A stretch of DNA of 64,000 nucleotides from positions 1-64,000 of the forward strand of contig NZ_VTTL01000004.1 of assembly GCF_008364685.1 (NCBI RefSeq). Reading direction: 5' to 3'. Source of the DNA: Xanthobacter oligotrophicus (GTDB taxonomy: Bacteria; Pseudomonadota; Alphaproteobacteria; Rhizobiales; Xanthobacteraceae). The notes under the pieces are model-generated. The model ran no database searches and had not been told where the DNA came from. It worked only from the letters and a program-made list of their open reading frames with translations. This document shows, in pieces, positions 16,874 to 24,751 of this stretch. Positions within the stretch are counted from its first letter, which is position 1. Each line of letters starts with the position of its first letter. A program made the translations under genes and the position numbers.

Positions 16874-17722
16874 TCACGGGTCCAGCGACTGGACGAAGAT
16901 CGCCGCCGCGAGGATGTCGGCGCTTCCGCCCGGCGACAAGTGCCGCGCGATGCACGCGTGGTGCAGGCCGAGCGCCCGTGCGCGCCAGTCCGGGGCCGCA
17001 ACGCCGCCGGCTTCCAGAAAGGCTGAGGCCTGCGCGCGCACGAAGGCGAGCCCGTCCGCGCCGCCGCGATGGAGGAGGTTGGTGTCGTCGAGCCGCGCCA
17101 TGACGGCGAAGAGGCTCTGGACCCGGGCCCGCTCGGCACAGCCCAGGCGGGCGAACGTGTCCTTCAGCGCCGGCAGGGCCACCGCCATGAGGGTCGGAAA
17201 GCCCGCGAGCGCCTCTTCCCGCGCCCCGCGCGCCCGGAAGCGGGCGACCATCCGCCGGCCGTGGCTCGCGGGCGCGGCTCCGGCGGCGGCCGCGATGGCA
17301 TCGCCCCACTGGTCCAGCACGGTGCCCACGAGGGCGTCGGGCGCGAGGCTCAGGCCGCGCGCCACCCGGAAGCCGGCGGCGGCGGCGAGCAGGCCGATAC
17401 AGAAGATGGCGCCGCGATGGGTGTTGATGCCGCCCGTCGCCTTCAGCATGCGGGTTTCGGCGGCGATGCCGAGGCGCTGCAATTCGTTGAACGGGGCAGC
17501 GCCCATGCCCGCGTCCGCGATGTCCTGGAAATAGCGGCGCAAGGCGAACAGGCTGCGCAGGAAGGTGACGGCGTCCATGTCGTCATGGGCGCCGTTGTCC
17601 ACGAGGCTCACAAGCCCCGGCTTGGGATAAAGCACCAGTTCCTGGTGCAGGGCCGCGACGGCGCGCCGGCCGATGGACAGCGACAGGCGCGATGCCGCGC
17701 CGATCTCGCGCACATGCCTCAT
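16874..17722 (-). CDS. mdcB: triphosphoribosyl-dephospho-CoA synthase
   Basis: A 282-residue CitG/MdcB family protein that makes 2'-(5''-triphosphoribosyl)-3'-dephospho-CoA, the prosthetic group precursor for the malonate decarboxylase acyl carrier protein. Signatures are LYPKPGLVSLVDNGAHDDMD (about 31-50) and KATGGINTHRGAIF (about 100-113). ATG 17722 overlaps the mdcG stop (17719-17721) as ATGA. A longer frame to 18016 would lie within mdcG and is rejected. Confidence 0.92.
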   Translation of the reverse strand: MRHVREIGAASRLSLSIGRRAVAALHQELVLYPKPGLVSLVDNGAHDDMDAVTFLRSLFALRRYFQDIADAGMGAAPFNELQRLGIAAETRMLKATGGINTHRGAIFCIGLLAAAAGFRVARGLSLAPDALVGTVLDQWGDAIAAAAGAAPASHGRRMVARFRARGAREEALAGFPTLMAVALPALKDTFARLGCAERARVQSLFAVMARLDDTNLLHRGGADGLAFVRAQASAFLEAGGVAAPDWRARALGLHHACIARHLSPGGSADILAAAIFVQSLDP

Positions 17723-18423
17723 GCCGCCTCCTGTCCGCTGGTGACGAACAGCTCCGCCGTGGAACGAAGCGCGAGACTGCGCAGGTGCTTGACCAGGACA
17801 CGCTCCGGCCCGGCAAGGACTTCTCGCCACGCCGCGGCGCCGCCATCCGGCAGCACGAACTCGCCGTCCAGCCGTGGGGCCGGATGGGCTGTGCCGAAGC
17901 CCTCGAGAAGCCGTCCGGCCGCGATGCAGGCGGCGGCATCGGCGGGGAACAGGAGCAGGTCCACGTCCGACGCGGCGGTGAGATAGCCCGTATCGCGCCC
18001 CTCCATGCCGTCGCACGCCAGAGCGTGCCAGGCGAGGGAGCCGAACACGCGGGGGCCGAGGCCCGCCGCGTCCAGCTGGGCGGCGAGGTCCCGAAGTGGG
18101 CCGCGCCAGGACGCCGGCGCGAGCGCTGCTGCCGCATCGAGCGTCAGGGGCGGTGCGACTGCGCCGATGGCGCCGGCCTCGACCACCAGCCCGACCCGGC
18201 GCCGGCCGGGCAAGGCGAGGCCGAGGCGGATGCCGTCCTCGGGATCGGTGGAGACCGGCCTGGCGGCGACCAGCGGCCGGCCGGCGGCGATCCAGTCGGC
18301 GACCACGGGCGCCTCGGCCGCGGGCAGCGGGAAGGCGAGGGCCTCCCGCCAGTGTGCGGCGAGCCAGACCCGGTCGTGGCGCCGCACCTGTGGAGGGACG
18401 GGCGCCGGATCACGGGGCGCCAT
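17719..18423 (-). CDS. mdcG: phosphoribosyl-dephospho-CoA transferase (holo-ACP synthase)
   Basis: A 234-residue MdcG protein, which attaches the triphosphoribosyl-dephospho-CoA group to the Ser of MdcC. The N-terminus RRHDRVWLA and the nucleotidyltransferase-like segment GSLAWHALACDGMEGRDTGYL then TAASDVDLLLF (two catalytic Asp, about 152-156) are characteristic. Start 18423 overlaps mdcE by 14 bases and its end overlaps mdcB by 4 bases, showing tight coupling in the operon. Confidence 0.9.
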   Translation of the reverse strand: MAPRDPAPVPPQVRRHDRVWLAAHWREALAFPLPAAEAPVVADWIAAGRPLVAARPVSTDPEDGIRLGLALPGRRRVGLVVEAGAIGAVAPPLTLDAAAALAPASWRGPLRDLAAQLDAAGLGPRVFGSLAWHALACDGMEGRDTGYLTAASDVDLLLFPADAAACIAAGRLLEGFGTAHPAPRLDGEFVLPDGGAAAWREVLAGPERVLVKHLRSLALRSTAELFVTSGQEAA

Positions 18424-19174
18424 GGCGCACCCGCTCGGCCACGTCGAGGGCGAGCCTGCGGCCGCCCCGCTCCGCCCCGCGGGCGCGGCGCTGGTCGGCG
18501 GTGTCGTGGGTGGAGAGGGCCGCAGCCAGCTCCCGGGCGAGGTCGCCGCTCCACAGGGCCTCGATGGCGCCCATGCGCCAGTAGTTCTCCACCCCGGGGG
18601 CGAACACCGGCGAGGTCTTGCTCAGCTCCTCCAGCCGCTCCAGCGGGATCTTGGTGATGCGCGACATGGCGGGCAGGTTCATCACCCGCACCTCGGCCTC
18701 CTTCAGCGCGAAGCAGCGGTCGGAGAACAGGCTGCTCGCGAGGAAGCCGCCGCTCACCGCCTGCGACCAGACGAGGCCGAGGATGGGATGGCCAGTGTTG
18801 CGGGCAAGCGCAAGGCACTTGGCGAGGTGCGCCATGTAGCCGTTGATACCCAAAAGCTCGTCGCGATGGCTGAGGCGCTGGCCCTGGGTGTCCACCAGCA
18901 GCAGGATGGGCCGGCCGGGATGGTCGCGCACGATGGCGAGCACCTCGCCCGCCATGCGGAAGGCAAGCTCGACGCCGATGGGGGCGGCATCCACGCTGCC
19001 GATCACCGCGACGGTCTGGCCCGCGCTGGTGCCAGTGCCGGAGAAGAACAGGCCGTCACGGGTGATGGCGTGGCCGTCCGGAAATAGGCGGTCGAACAGG
19101 GTTTCGGCGTCCAGGGTCTGCGCGTCCAGGGGTTGCGTGTCCAGAGTTTGCGTGTCCAGAGTTTGCGTATCCAT
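18410..19174 (-). CDS. mdcE: malonate decarboxylase subunit gamma
   Basis: A 254-residue carboxyltransferase-like subunit that, with MdcD, forms the decarboxylase converting malonyl-S-ACP to acetyl-S-ACP. Family-like sequence begins around residue 26 (LFDRLFPDGHAI) and includes VDTQGQRLSHRDELLGINGY and GGFLASSLFSDRCFAL. ATG 19174 was chosen because it lies 1 base after the mdcD stop; an open frame upstream to 19324 lies inside mdcD. The first about 25 residues are a five-fold repeat of a DTQTL-like pentapeptide encoded by a 15-bp tandem repeat, which is unusual for MdcE. Confidence 0.92.
   Translation of the reverse strand: MDTQTLDTQTLDTQPLDAQTLDAETLFDRLFPDGHAITRDGLFFSGTGTSAGQTVAVIGSVDAAPIGVELAFRMAGEVLAIVRDHPGRPILLLVDTQGQRLSHRDELLGINGYMAHLAKCLALARNTGHPILGLVWSQAVSGGFLASSLFSDRCFALKEAEVRVMNLPAMSRITKIPLERLEELSKTSPVFAPGVENYWRMGAIEALWSGDLARELAAALSTHDTADQRRARGAERGGRRLALDVAERVRHGAP
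19099..19173 (-). repeat. five 15-bp tandem repeats at the 5' end of mdcE
   Basis: Five consecutive 15-base units (19099-19113, 19114-19128, 19129-19143, 19144-19158, 19159-19173) share the + strand pattern G(A/G)GTTTGCG(T/C)GTCCA. The two nearest the start codon differ at one base. They encode D-T/A-Q/E-T/P-L pentapeptides at residues 2-26 of MdcE. The in-frame 15-bp period means copy-number changes would not break the gene. Confidence 0.85.
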
Positions 19175-19175
19175 G

Positions 19176-20054
19176 TCAGGCCCTCCGTCCGGCGGCGAGC
19201 GCCCGGAATGCGTCGGCTTCCAGCAAAGGCAGGCGGTCCGGCGCCTCGAAGCCGAGGTCGCGCCAGATGTCGAGCGCGTCACGGCAGGCGCCGAAGCGCG
19301 TGATGCGGGCGCCGAGGCCGGCATGCTCGGCCTCCAGCGCGGCCAGCGACAGGTCGGGCCGGGCGTGCTCCAGCGCCGCGATGGCGGCGGCGCGGAAGGC
19401 GGCCATGTCGTCGGCGACGATCTCGGCCGCCTCGCCCAGCAGGTAGCGGTGCTTGCCGCCCACCGTGCGCCAGACCAAGGCGCGGTCGCGGGAATCGAAC
19501 TCCTCCACCCCGCAGGTGGTCTCGATCACCTCCGGGCCGGACAGGCCGAGCCGGCCTTCCTCGCTCATGATGACGGCGTCGCACAGCCGGGCGACGATGC
19601 CCATGCCGCCGAAGCAGCCGAATTGTCCGCCATCGAGCAGGATCACCGGCACCCCGGCGCCGCGCAAGGCGAGCACCGCGCGCATGATCTCGGACACGGC
19701 AATGAGGCCGGCATTGGCCTCGTGCAGGCGCACGCCGCCGGATTCCACCAGCAGGATCACGCCGGCAGGGCGGGTGTCCAGCGCCCGCTCCAGCAGGCCG
19801 GTGAGCTTGGCGCCGTGCACCTCCCCCACCGCCCCGCCCATGAACCCGCCCTCCTGGGCCGCCACCAGAATGGGGCGTCCATCAAGACGGCCCTCGCCCA
19901 CCACGATGCCGTCGTCGAAGGCCGCGGGGGTGTCGAGCTGAAGCAGATGCGGGCTCATGACCCGCTCCTGCGGCGGCAGGATCTCGATGAACGAGCCCGC
20001 GTCCAGAAGGCCGGCGACGCGCTCGCGGGCGCTCGCCTCGTAATAGCTGGTCAT
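19176..20054 (-). CDS. mdcD: malonate decarboxylase subunit beta
   Basis: A 292-residue carboxyltransferase-fold subunit. It opens SYYEASARERVAGLLDAGSF and has the crotonase/carboxyltransferase-like segments LVAAQEGGFMGGAVGEVHGAK (read in parts, about 63-83) and VILLVESGGVRLHEANAGL. MdcD with MdcE catalyses decarboxylation of malonyl-ACP. The start overlaps mdcC by 4 bases. Length and order (A-C-D-E) match the classical biotin-independent malonate decarboxylase operon of Acinetobacter, Klebsiella and Pseudomonas. Confidence 0.93.
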   Translation of the reverse strand: MTSYYEASARERVAGLLDAGSFIEILPPQERVMSPHLLQLDTPAAFDDGIVVGEGRLDGRPILVAAQEGGFMGGAVGEVHGAKLTGLLERALDTRPAGVILLVESGGVRLHEANAGLIAVSEIMRAVLALRGAGVPVILLDGGQFGCFGGMGIVARLCDAVIMSEEGRLGLSGPEVIETTCGVEEFDSRDRALVWRTVGGKHRYLLGEAAEIVADDMAAFRAAAIAALEHARPDLSLAALEAEHAGLGARITRFGACRDALDIWRDLGFEAPDRLPLLEADAFRALAAGRRA

Positions 20055-20368
20055 TGCCCGCCTCCCAGATAGGTCTCGATCGCCTGGTCGAGCCGCAGCG
20101 ACACCACCGCCGGCGTCGCGCCCACGTCGTTGATGGAGATGCGCAGGTCGCCGAGGCCGTGCCGCGCGAAGAAATCGTCCATCACCGCCTGCCAGATGCG
20201 GCCGAAGCCCACCGCGGCGGTGGTGATCTCGATGGTCATGGCGCCATCCTGCGCCACCGGTTCCACCAGCACTTCCAGATTGCCGGAGCCGACGACGCCG
20301 GCCAGGGTGGCCTTGGCGTTGCGCGTGGCCGGTCGTCCGCCGGCATAGGTGAAGGTCAGCCGTTCCAT
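20051..20368 (-). CDS. mdcC: malonate decarboxylase acyl carrier protein (subunit delta)
   Basis: A 105-residue acyl carrier protein carrying the covalent phosphoribosyl-dephospho-CoA group. The predicted attachment serine is in LAGVVGSGNLEVLVEP (Ser28), matching the GSG(N/D)LEV motif of MdcC/CitD. ATG 20368 follows a GAGGAG ribosome-binding site on the minus strand; the frame is open upstream but runs into mdcA. It overlaps mdcD by 4 bases and starts 10 bases after mdcA ends. Confidence 0.92.
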   Translation of the reverse strand: MERLTFTYAGGRPATRNAKATLAGVVGSGNLEVLVEPVAQDGAMTIEITTAAVGFGRIWQAVMDDFFARHGLGDLRISINDVGATPAVVSLRLDQAIETYLGGGQ

Positions 20369-20378
20369 GGGTGTCTCC

Positions 20379-22082
20379 TCACCAGTTGCGGAAGCGCTTG
20401 GGCGGGTCGTAGAGCCCGCCTGACGCCCGCACGAGGTCCTTGATGGAGCGCGCGGCGAGCAGGTCGCGCGTCGCGCTGCGCTTGTCGATGCAGAGGTCCT
20501 CGGGCCGCAGGATGATGCCGCGGTCGTGCAGATTCTCCACTGCGCGCTTGTCGCGGCCGAGCCCCACCGGGGTGTAGCCCGCCACGCCGCGGATCGCCTG
20601 CTCGCGCTCCTCGTCGGTGCGGCAGAGCAGGAGGTTGGCGATGCCCTCCTCGGTGAGGATGTGGGTGACATCCTCGCCGTAGATCATCACCGGCGGCAGG
20701 TCCATGCCGGCGCTCTCGGCGAGGGCGAAGGCATCCAGCGTCTCGACGAAGGCCGGCTGCATGTGCTCGCGATAGGTCTCCACCATCTGCACCACCAGCT
20801 TCTGCCCGCGCGGCACCAGGTTGCGCCCCGCCCGCGCCTCGCGTCCCGCCTTGAGCCAGGTGGGGCTGGCATGGCGCCGGCCGCGGGCATCCGCCCCCAT
20901 GTTGGGCGCGCCGCCGAAGCCGGCGATGCGCCCGAGCGTCGCCGTGGAGCTGTTGCCGGCGAGGTCGATCTGCAGGGTCGAGCCGATGAAGAGGTCGCAG
21001 GCATAGTGGCCCGCCGCCTGGCACATGGCCCGGTTGGAGCGCATGGAGCCGTCCGGGCCGGTGAAGAACACGTCCGGCCGGGCGCGGATATAGGCTTCCA
21101 TGCCCAGCTCGGAGCCGAACGAATGCACCGATTGCACGAAGCCCGCCTCGATGGCCGGGATCAGCGCCGGATGCGGGTTCAGCGCCCAGTGGCGGCAGAT
21201 CTTGCCCTTGAGGCCGAGGCTTTCGGCATAGGTGGGCAGGATCAGCTCGATGGCGGCGGTGTCGAAGCCGATGCCGTGGTTGAGCCGGTTGACCTCGTAG
21301 GGCGCATAGATGCCCTTGATGGCCATCATGGCCATCAACACCTGGATGTCGGAGATCTGCGCCGGATCGCGGGTGAACAGCGGCTCGATGTAATGGGGCT
21401 TCGGGCTCGGTATGACGAAGTCGACCCAGTCCGCGGGGATGTCCACCCGCGGCAGGGTATCCACCAGCTCGTTCACTTGGGCGATGACGATGCCGCGCTT
21501 GAAGGCGGTGGCCTCGACGATGACCGGCGTATCCTCGGTATTGGGGCCGGTATAGAGATTGCCGTTGCGGTCCGCCGCCTGGGCGCAGACGAGGCTGACG
21601 CGCGGGGTGAGGTCCACGAAATAGCGGCTGAACAATTCGAGATAGGTGTGGATCGCGCCGATGGCGATCTGCCCGCCCGACACCAGCCGGGCGAGCCGCG
21701 CGCCCTGCGGCCCGGAGAAGGAGAAATCCAGCCGGGACGCGACCCCGCTCTCGAACACGTCGAGATGCTCCGGCAGGGCGAGCACCGACTGCACCATGTG
21801 CAGGCCGTTCACCCGGGCGGGATCGAGCCCCGCCAGCACCTTGGCGAGAAAATCCGCCTGCTTCTGGTTGTTGCCCTCCAGGCAGACGCGGTCGCCGGTC
21901 TCCAGGATGGCCTCCAGCAGCGCCGCCGCGTCGGCGCTATTGACCACCTTGCCTCGGGCGAGGGGGGCGGCGCGCTCGAGGCGCGCCTCCCGGTTGCGGG
22001 CCTGCGTGTTCCAGTCCCGCGCGGCGGGTGCGGAAGACGGGGCGCAAGATGTGGCGCTTGCGGGCGCGGTCTGTTGCAGCAT
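20379..22082 (-). CDS. mdcA: malonate decarboxylase subunit alpha (acetyl-ACP:malonate ACP transferase)
   Basis: A 567-residue CoA-transferase-like subunit that exchanges acetyl for malonate on MdcC. Family segments are WNTQARNREARLERAAPLA, VCLEGNNQKQADFLAKVL and SNRAMCQAAGHYACDLFIGS. ATG 22082 is the assigned start; a GTG at 22091, overlapping the madM stop region, is an alternative that adds three residues. The open frame extends to 22688 inside madM and is not real. It is the largest subunit and the first enzymatic gene after the transporter. Confidence 0.92.
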   Translation of the reverse strand: MLQQTAPASATSCAPSSAPAARDWNTQARNREARLERAAPLARGKVVNSADAAALLEAILETGDRVCLEGNNQKQADFLAKVLAGLDPARVNGLHMVQSVLALPEHLDVFESGVASRLDFSFSGPQGARLARLVSGGQIAIGAIHTYLELFSRYFVDLTPRVSLVCAQAADRNGNLYTGPNTEDTPVIVEATAFKRGIVIAQVNELVDTLPRVDIPADWVDFVIPSPKPHYIEPLFTRDPAQISDIQVLMAMMAIKGIYAPYEVNRLNHGIGFDTAAIELILPTYAESLGLKGKICRHWALNPHPALIPAIEAGFVQSVHSFGSELGMEAYIRARPDVFFTGPDGSMRSNRAMCQAAGHYACDLFIGSTLQIDLAGNSSTATLGRIAGFGGAPNMGADARGRRHASPTWLKAGREARAGRNLVPRGQKLVVQMVETYREHMQPAFVETLDAFALAESAGMDLPPVMIYGEDVTHILTEEGIANLLLCRTDEEREQAIRGVAGYTPVGLGRDKRAVENLHDRGIILRPEDLCIDKRSATRDLLAARSIKDLVRASGGLYDPPKRFRNW

Positions 22083-22087
22083 TCCGG

Positions 22088-22852
22088 TCACCAGGTGATG
22101 GCCTTGACGGCGAGATAGAGGACGGAGGGGCCGAGGAGGCAGCCGAGGCCGGTGTGGAAGGTGGCCACCAGCGCGCCGTAGGGCACGAGCTTGCGGTCGG
22201 TGGCGGCAAGGCCGGCGCTGACCCCGCTCACCGTACCGGCGAGCCCGCCGAACACCATGGCCGACTGCGGCGTCTTCAGCCCCATGAAGCGGGCGAAGAC
22301 GGGGGTGAACACCATCACCATGATGGCCTTCACCACCCCGGTGGCGATGCTGAGGGCCATCACATCCGACGAGGCGCCGATGGCCGCCCCGGTGACGGGC
22401 CCGACGATGTAGGTGACCGCCCCGGCGCCGATGGTGGTGAGCGCGATGGGATCGGTGTAGCCGAACGACCAGGCCACGATCACCCCGACGGCAAAGGGCA
22501 GCACGGTGCCGAGCAGCAGCGCCACGACGCCGAGCCAGCCGGCCTTCTTCGCCTCGTCCACATGGACCTCGCTGGCGGTGGCGACGATGGTGAAGTCCCG
22601 CATCATGGCGCCGCCCATGAGGGCGAGGCCGCTGAAGGTGGCGATGTCCGCAAGGCCCTTGGCCTTGCCGGTCACGGCGCCACCCCAATAGGCGAGCGCC
22701 AGTCCGCCGAGCACCGCGATGGCGGAGCCCGCCACGCGCCCGCCGGTCAGGTGGCGGCCGATCTGGTTCGACACCCAGATCACCACGCCGACGAAGGCGA
22801 AGGCGGTGATCAGCGGATTGTCGGCGATGGTCTTTTCCAGCATGTGCAGCAT
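22088..22852 (-). CDS. madM: malonate transporter subunit MadM
   Basis: A 254-residue integral membrane protein with many hydrophobic segments, matching MadM/MdcM. Recognisable parts are MLEKTIADNPLITAFAFVG at the N-terminus and the glycine-rich GPVTGAAIGASSDVMALSI in the middle. With MadL it imports malonate, by sodium or proton symport in studied systems. TAGGAG precedes the start. It begins 9 bases after madL ends, and its stop overlaps the alternative GTG start of mdcA. Confidence 0.92.
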   Translation of the reverse strand: MLHMLEKTIADNPLITAFAFVGVVIWVSNQIGRHLTGGRVAGSAIAVLGGLALAYWGGAVTGKAKGLADIATFSGLALMGGAMMRDFTIVATASEVHVDEAKKAGWLGVVALLLGTVLPFAVGVIVAWSFGYTDPIALTTIGAGAVTYIVGPVTGAAIGASSDVMALSIATGVVKAIMVMVFTPVFARFMGLKTPQSAMVFGGLAGTVSGVSAGLAATDRKLVPYGALVATFHTGLGCLLGPSVLYLAVKAITW

Positions 22853-22861
22853 GGCGCGCTC

Positions 22862-23287
22862 CTACCGGGACTTGAGGGCTTCGGGGGCGGCGACGAGGCC
22901 GGCGGCTGCGTCAGCCTCATCCGGCGGCGCGTTTCGCTGCATGGAGCGGTTGATCAGCGCCACCACGCCGAAGCACAGCAGGAAGGAGCCCACGGCGCTG
23001 AGGAGGGCGATGGGACCGCCCTTGATGGCGACGACCACGTTCTGCGTCGCGGCCATGGCCACCACCACGGGGATGTACATCATCGCCCAGAAGACCACGC
23101 CCTTCTCGGTCTCGGCCGGGAACAGGCCCTTCTTCTTGAGAAAGTGCTGGGCGGCGATGAGAAAGATCATGGCGATGCCGACGCCGCCCACATTGGCCTT
23201 GACGCCGATGAGCACCGCGATCGCCTCGCCCACCCATATGCCCGCGAGGTAGCACGCCGCCAGCAAGGCGGTTCCAAAAATGACCAT
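22862..23287 (-). CDS. madL: malonate transporter subunit MadL
   Basis: A 141-residue membrane protein of the MadL/MdcL family with several predicted helices, beginning MVIFGTALLAACYLAGIWVG and containing GVKANVGGVGIAMIFLI. ATG 23287 has a strong GGAGG on the minus strand (23293-23299 region); an open frame to 23356 adds a hydrophilic leader without ribosome-binding site. It is the first gene of the nine-gene mad/mdc operon (L-M-A-C-D-E-G-B-H) and faces the divergent GntR regulator across 178 bases containing an operator candidate. The C-terminus is slightly extended and Ala-rich. Confidence 0.9.
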   Translation of the reverse strand: MVIFGTALLAACYLAGIWVGEAIAVLIGVKANVGGVGIAMIFLIAAQHFLKKKGLFPAETEKGVVFWAMMYIPVVVAMAATQNVVVAIKGGPIALLSAVGSFLLCFGVVALINRSMQRNAPPDEADAAAGLVAAPEALKSR

Positions 23288-23418
23288 CGATGTTCCTCCC
23301 TCTGCCTTCATTTCGGTCAGGCGATCACAGCCCACCGTGCCTCGGCGCCGGCCCACGAATCCTGTCGGGGCAGTTATGGTACGCCGATGACTCTGTTACG
23401 CATTCTTATGATGCGATT

Positions 23419-23430
23419 TCTGTATACAGA
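23419..23430. promoter_or_regulatory. palindromic operator candidate for the GntR regulator
   Basis: TCTGTATACAGA is a perfect 12-bp palindrome, flanked by TT and GAA, in the divergent gap between madL (start 23287) and the GntR gene (start 23466). GntR/FCD regulators typically bind TGTATACA-like palindromes, and the malonate regulator MatR of Rhizobium is reported to bind a TCTTGTA-TACACGA site, so this is the best operator candidate for the mad/mdc operon. Confidence 0.7.
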
Positions 23431-23465
23431 GAACGTCATTGAGAATTTGGTGTCAAGGTGTATCT

Positions 23466-24182
23466 ATGCAAAAGACGTTTTTTTGGGATTCGATGCCCGT
23501 GGACAGCGGACCAGTGCACCCCAGCAGCCTTTCGGAGCAGCTGCGGGAAGATGTCGAGGAGCAGATCGTCACCGGCGCCTACGGGCCCGGTGCGCGCCTC
23601 GATGAGGTGGAGCTTGCCGCCGCCTTCAACGTGTCACGCACGCCGGCGCGGGAAGCGCTGATCCAGCTCGGGGCGGCGGGCTTCATCGAGAAGCGCCAGC
23701 GCAAGGGATGGGTGGTCGCCGAGATCCCCGCCAACCGGCTGTGCGAGATGTTCGAGGTGATGGCCGAGCTTGAGGCCATGTGCGCGCGCCTTGCCGCGCG
23801 CCGGGGGACGGAAGCCGACCACCAGGCCATCCTCGCGGCCCACGAAGCCTGCAGGCAGGCCTGCGAGGCCAAGGATCCGGACGCCTATTTCCGGCTGAAC
23901 GAGGATTTCCACTTCGCCATCTACAACGCCAGCCAGAACCAGTTCCTGATCGATCAGGCGCGGGTGCTGCAACGTCGGCTGCGGCCGTATCGCCGCCTGC
24001 AGCTGCGCGTGCGCTCGCGCATCGGCAAGTCGTTCGAGGAGCACGAGGCCATCGTGAAGGCGATCATGGCGGGCGACGCCGATGCGGCCTCGGCTCTGCT
24101 CAAAGCCCATGTGGTGGTGCAGGGCGAGCGCTTCGCGGACCTCGTCGCCTCCCTGGAGGCCTGCAAGCGGGCGGCGCAATAG
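23466..24182 (+). CDS. GntR family regulator (FadR/FCD type), probable malonate operon regulator
   Basis: A 238-residue GntR regulator. The N-terminal winged HTH spans about residues 20-85 (LREDVEEQIVTGAYGPGARL, then FNVSRTPAREALIQLGAAG), followed by a mostly helical FCD ligand domain with the metal-binding His pattern in RLNEDFHFAIYNASQN and EEHEAIVKAIMAGD. ATG 23466 was chosen as the nearest start after the palindrome at 23419; an upstream in-frame start at 23439 lies closer to it. Divergent placement next to mad/mdc suggests malonate- or malonyl-CoA-responsive control, as with MatR/MdcY. Activator or repressor role cannot be told. Confidence 0.88.
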   Translation: MQKTFFWDSMPVDSGPVHPSSLSEQLREDVEEQIVTGAYGPGARLDEVELAAAFNVSRTPAREALIQLGAAGFIEKRQRKGWVVAEIPANRLCEMFEVMAELEAMCARLAARRGTEADHQAILAAHEACRQACEAKDPDAYFRLNEDFHFAIYNASQNQFLIDQARVLQRRLRPYRRLQLRVRSRIGKSFEEHEAIVKAIMAGDADAASALLKAHVVVQGERFADLVASLEACKRAAQ

Positions 24183-24268
24183 ACCTCGCTACGGCGGGGC
24201 CAGGGATCGCCTCCGCGCGCCGGGCGCGCTGGCTTTCGAGCGGCGCGACCAGATGGCGCCATCTCGTG

Positions 24269-24293
24269 GAACGATTGACCCAGCGCAACGTTT
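24269..24293 (+). promoter_or_regulatory. EcfG-type general stress promoter
   Basis: GGAAC (24269-24273), a 16-base spacer, and CGTT (24290-24293) match the alphaproteobacterial EcfG (sigma of the PhyR/NepR general stress response) consensus GGAAC-N16/17-CGTT. It lies 64 bases upstream of the DUF883 protein start. Expression of that gene under stress is therefore predicted. A 14-bp palindrome AGATGGCGCCATCT (24252-24265) sits just upstream. Confidence 0.7.
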
Positions 24294-24357
24294 TTCCTCG
24301 CAGTCGTGGTCAGGCTCTCGCGCCATGGCAGCATGCATTCATCGAGGATGAACGATT

Positions 24358-24681
24358 ATGGCCGACTCAAATCTCGCCCAGGACACCCGTGCGACCATCG
24401 AGGCGCAGATCATCGAGTTGAGGAACGAGATGGGCCGCCTCAGCAAGTCGCTCCAGTCGCGGGCGTCGGACGCCGCCGAAGAGGCCGAGGATGCGTTCGA
24501 GACCGTGAAGGCGCGGGCCAATGGCGCGGCCAAGACGGTCCGCCGGCAGGCCCACGCCGTGTCCGAGGCCATCGGCGACAATCCCGGCACGGCCGCGGCG
24601 GTGCTGTCGTCCGCTGGCGTGATAGGGCTTCTGGTGGGTTTTGCCGCCGGCTATATCCTGGCCAGCGGCTCGCGGCGCTGA
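24358..24681 (+). CDS. DUF883 (ElaB/YqjD-like) membrane-anchored protein
   Basis: A 107-residue protein. Residues about 1-70 are charged and helical, likely coiled coil (IEAQIIELRNEMGRLSKSLQ, then EAEDAFETVKARANGAAKTV). A single C-terminal membrane segment follows (VLSSAGVIGLLVGFAAGYIL, about 83-102), ending GSRR. ElaB/YqjD-family proteins are inner-membrane, stationary-phase or stress-induced, and some bind ribosomes; that role is not shown here. The EcfG-like promoter 64 bases upstream agrees with stress induction. A terminator follows the stop. Confidence 0.82.
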   Translation: MADSNLAQDTRATIEAQIIELRNEMGRLSKSLQSRASDAAEEAEDAFETVKARANGAAKTVRRQAHAVSEAIGDNPGTAAAVLSSAGVIGLLVGFAAGYILASGSRR

Positions 24682-24707
24682 GCCCTCCGCCGTCCGGTTT
24701 CGACCCG

Positions 24708-24735
24708 AAGGCCCCGCCGTGTGCGGGGCCTTTTT
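24708..24735 (+). terminator. intrinsic terminator of the DUF883 gene
   Basis: AAGGCCCCGC (24709-24718 region) pairs with GTGCGGGGCCTT and runs into TTTTT (24731-24735). It is a classical GC hairpin plus T-run 27 bases after the stop, before the convergent GT39 gene. Confidence 0.85.
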
Positions 24736-24751
24736 GCATCCGGGCGCCGGC

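Noticed and set aside
20379-22688. Longer mdcA starting at 22688
   Set aside because: The extension lies inside madM in another frame and lacks similarity; the start at 22082 (or GTG 22091) fits the operon.
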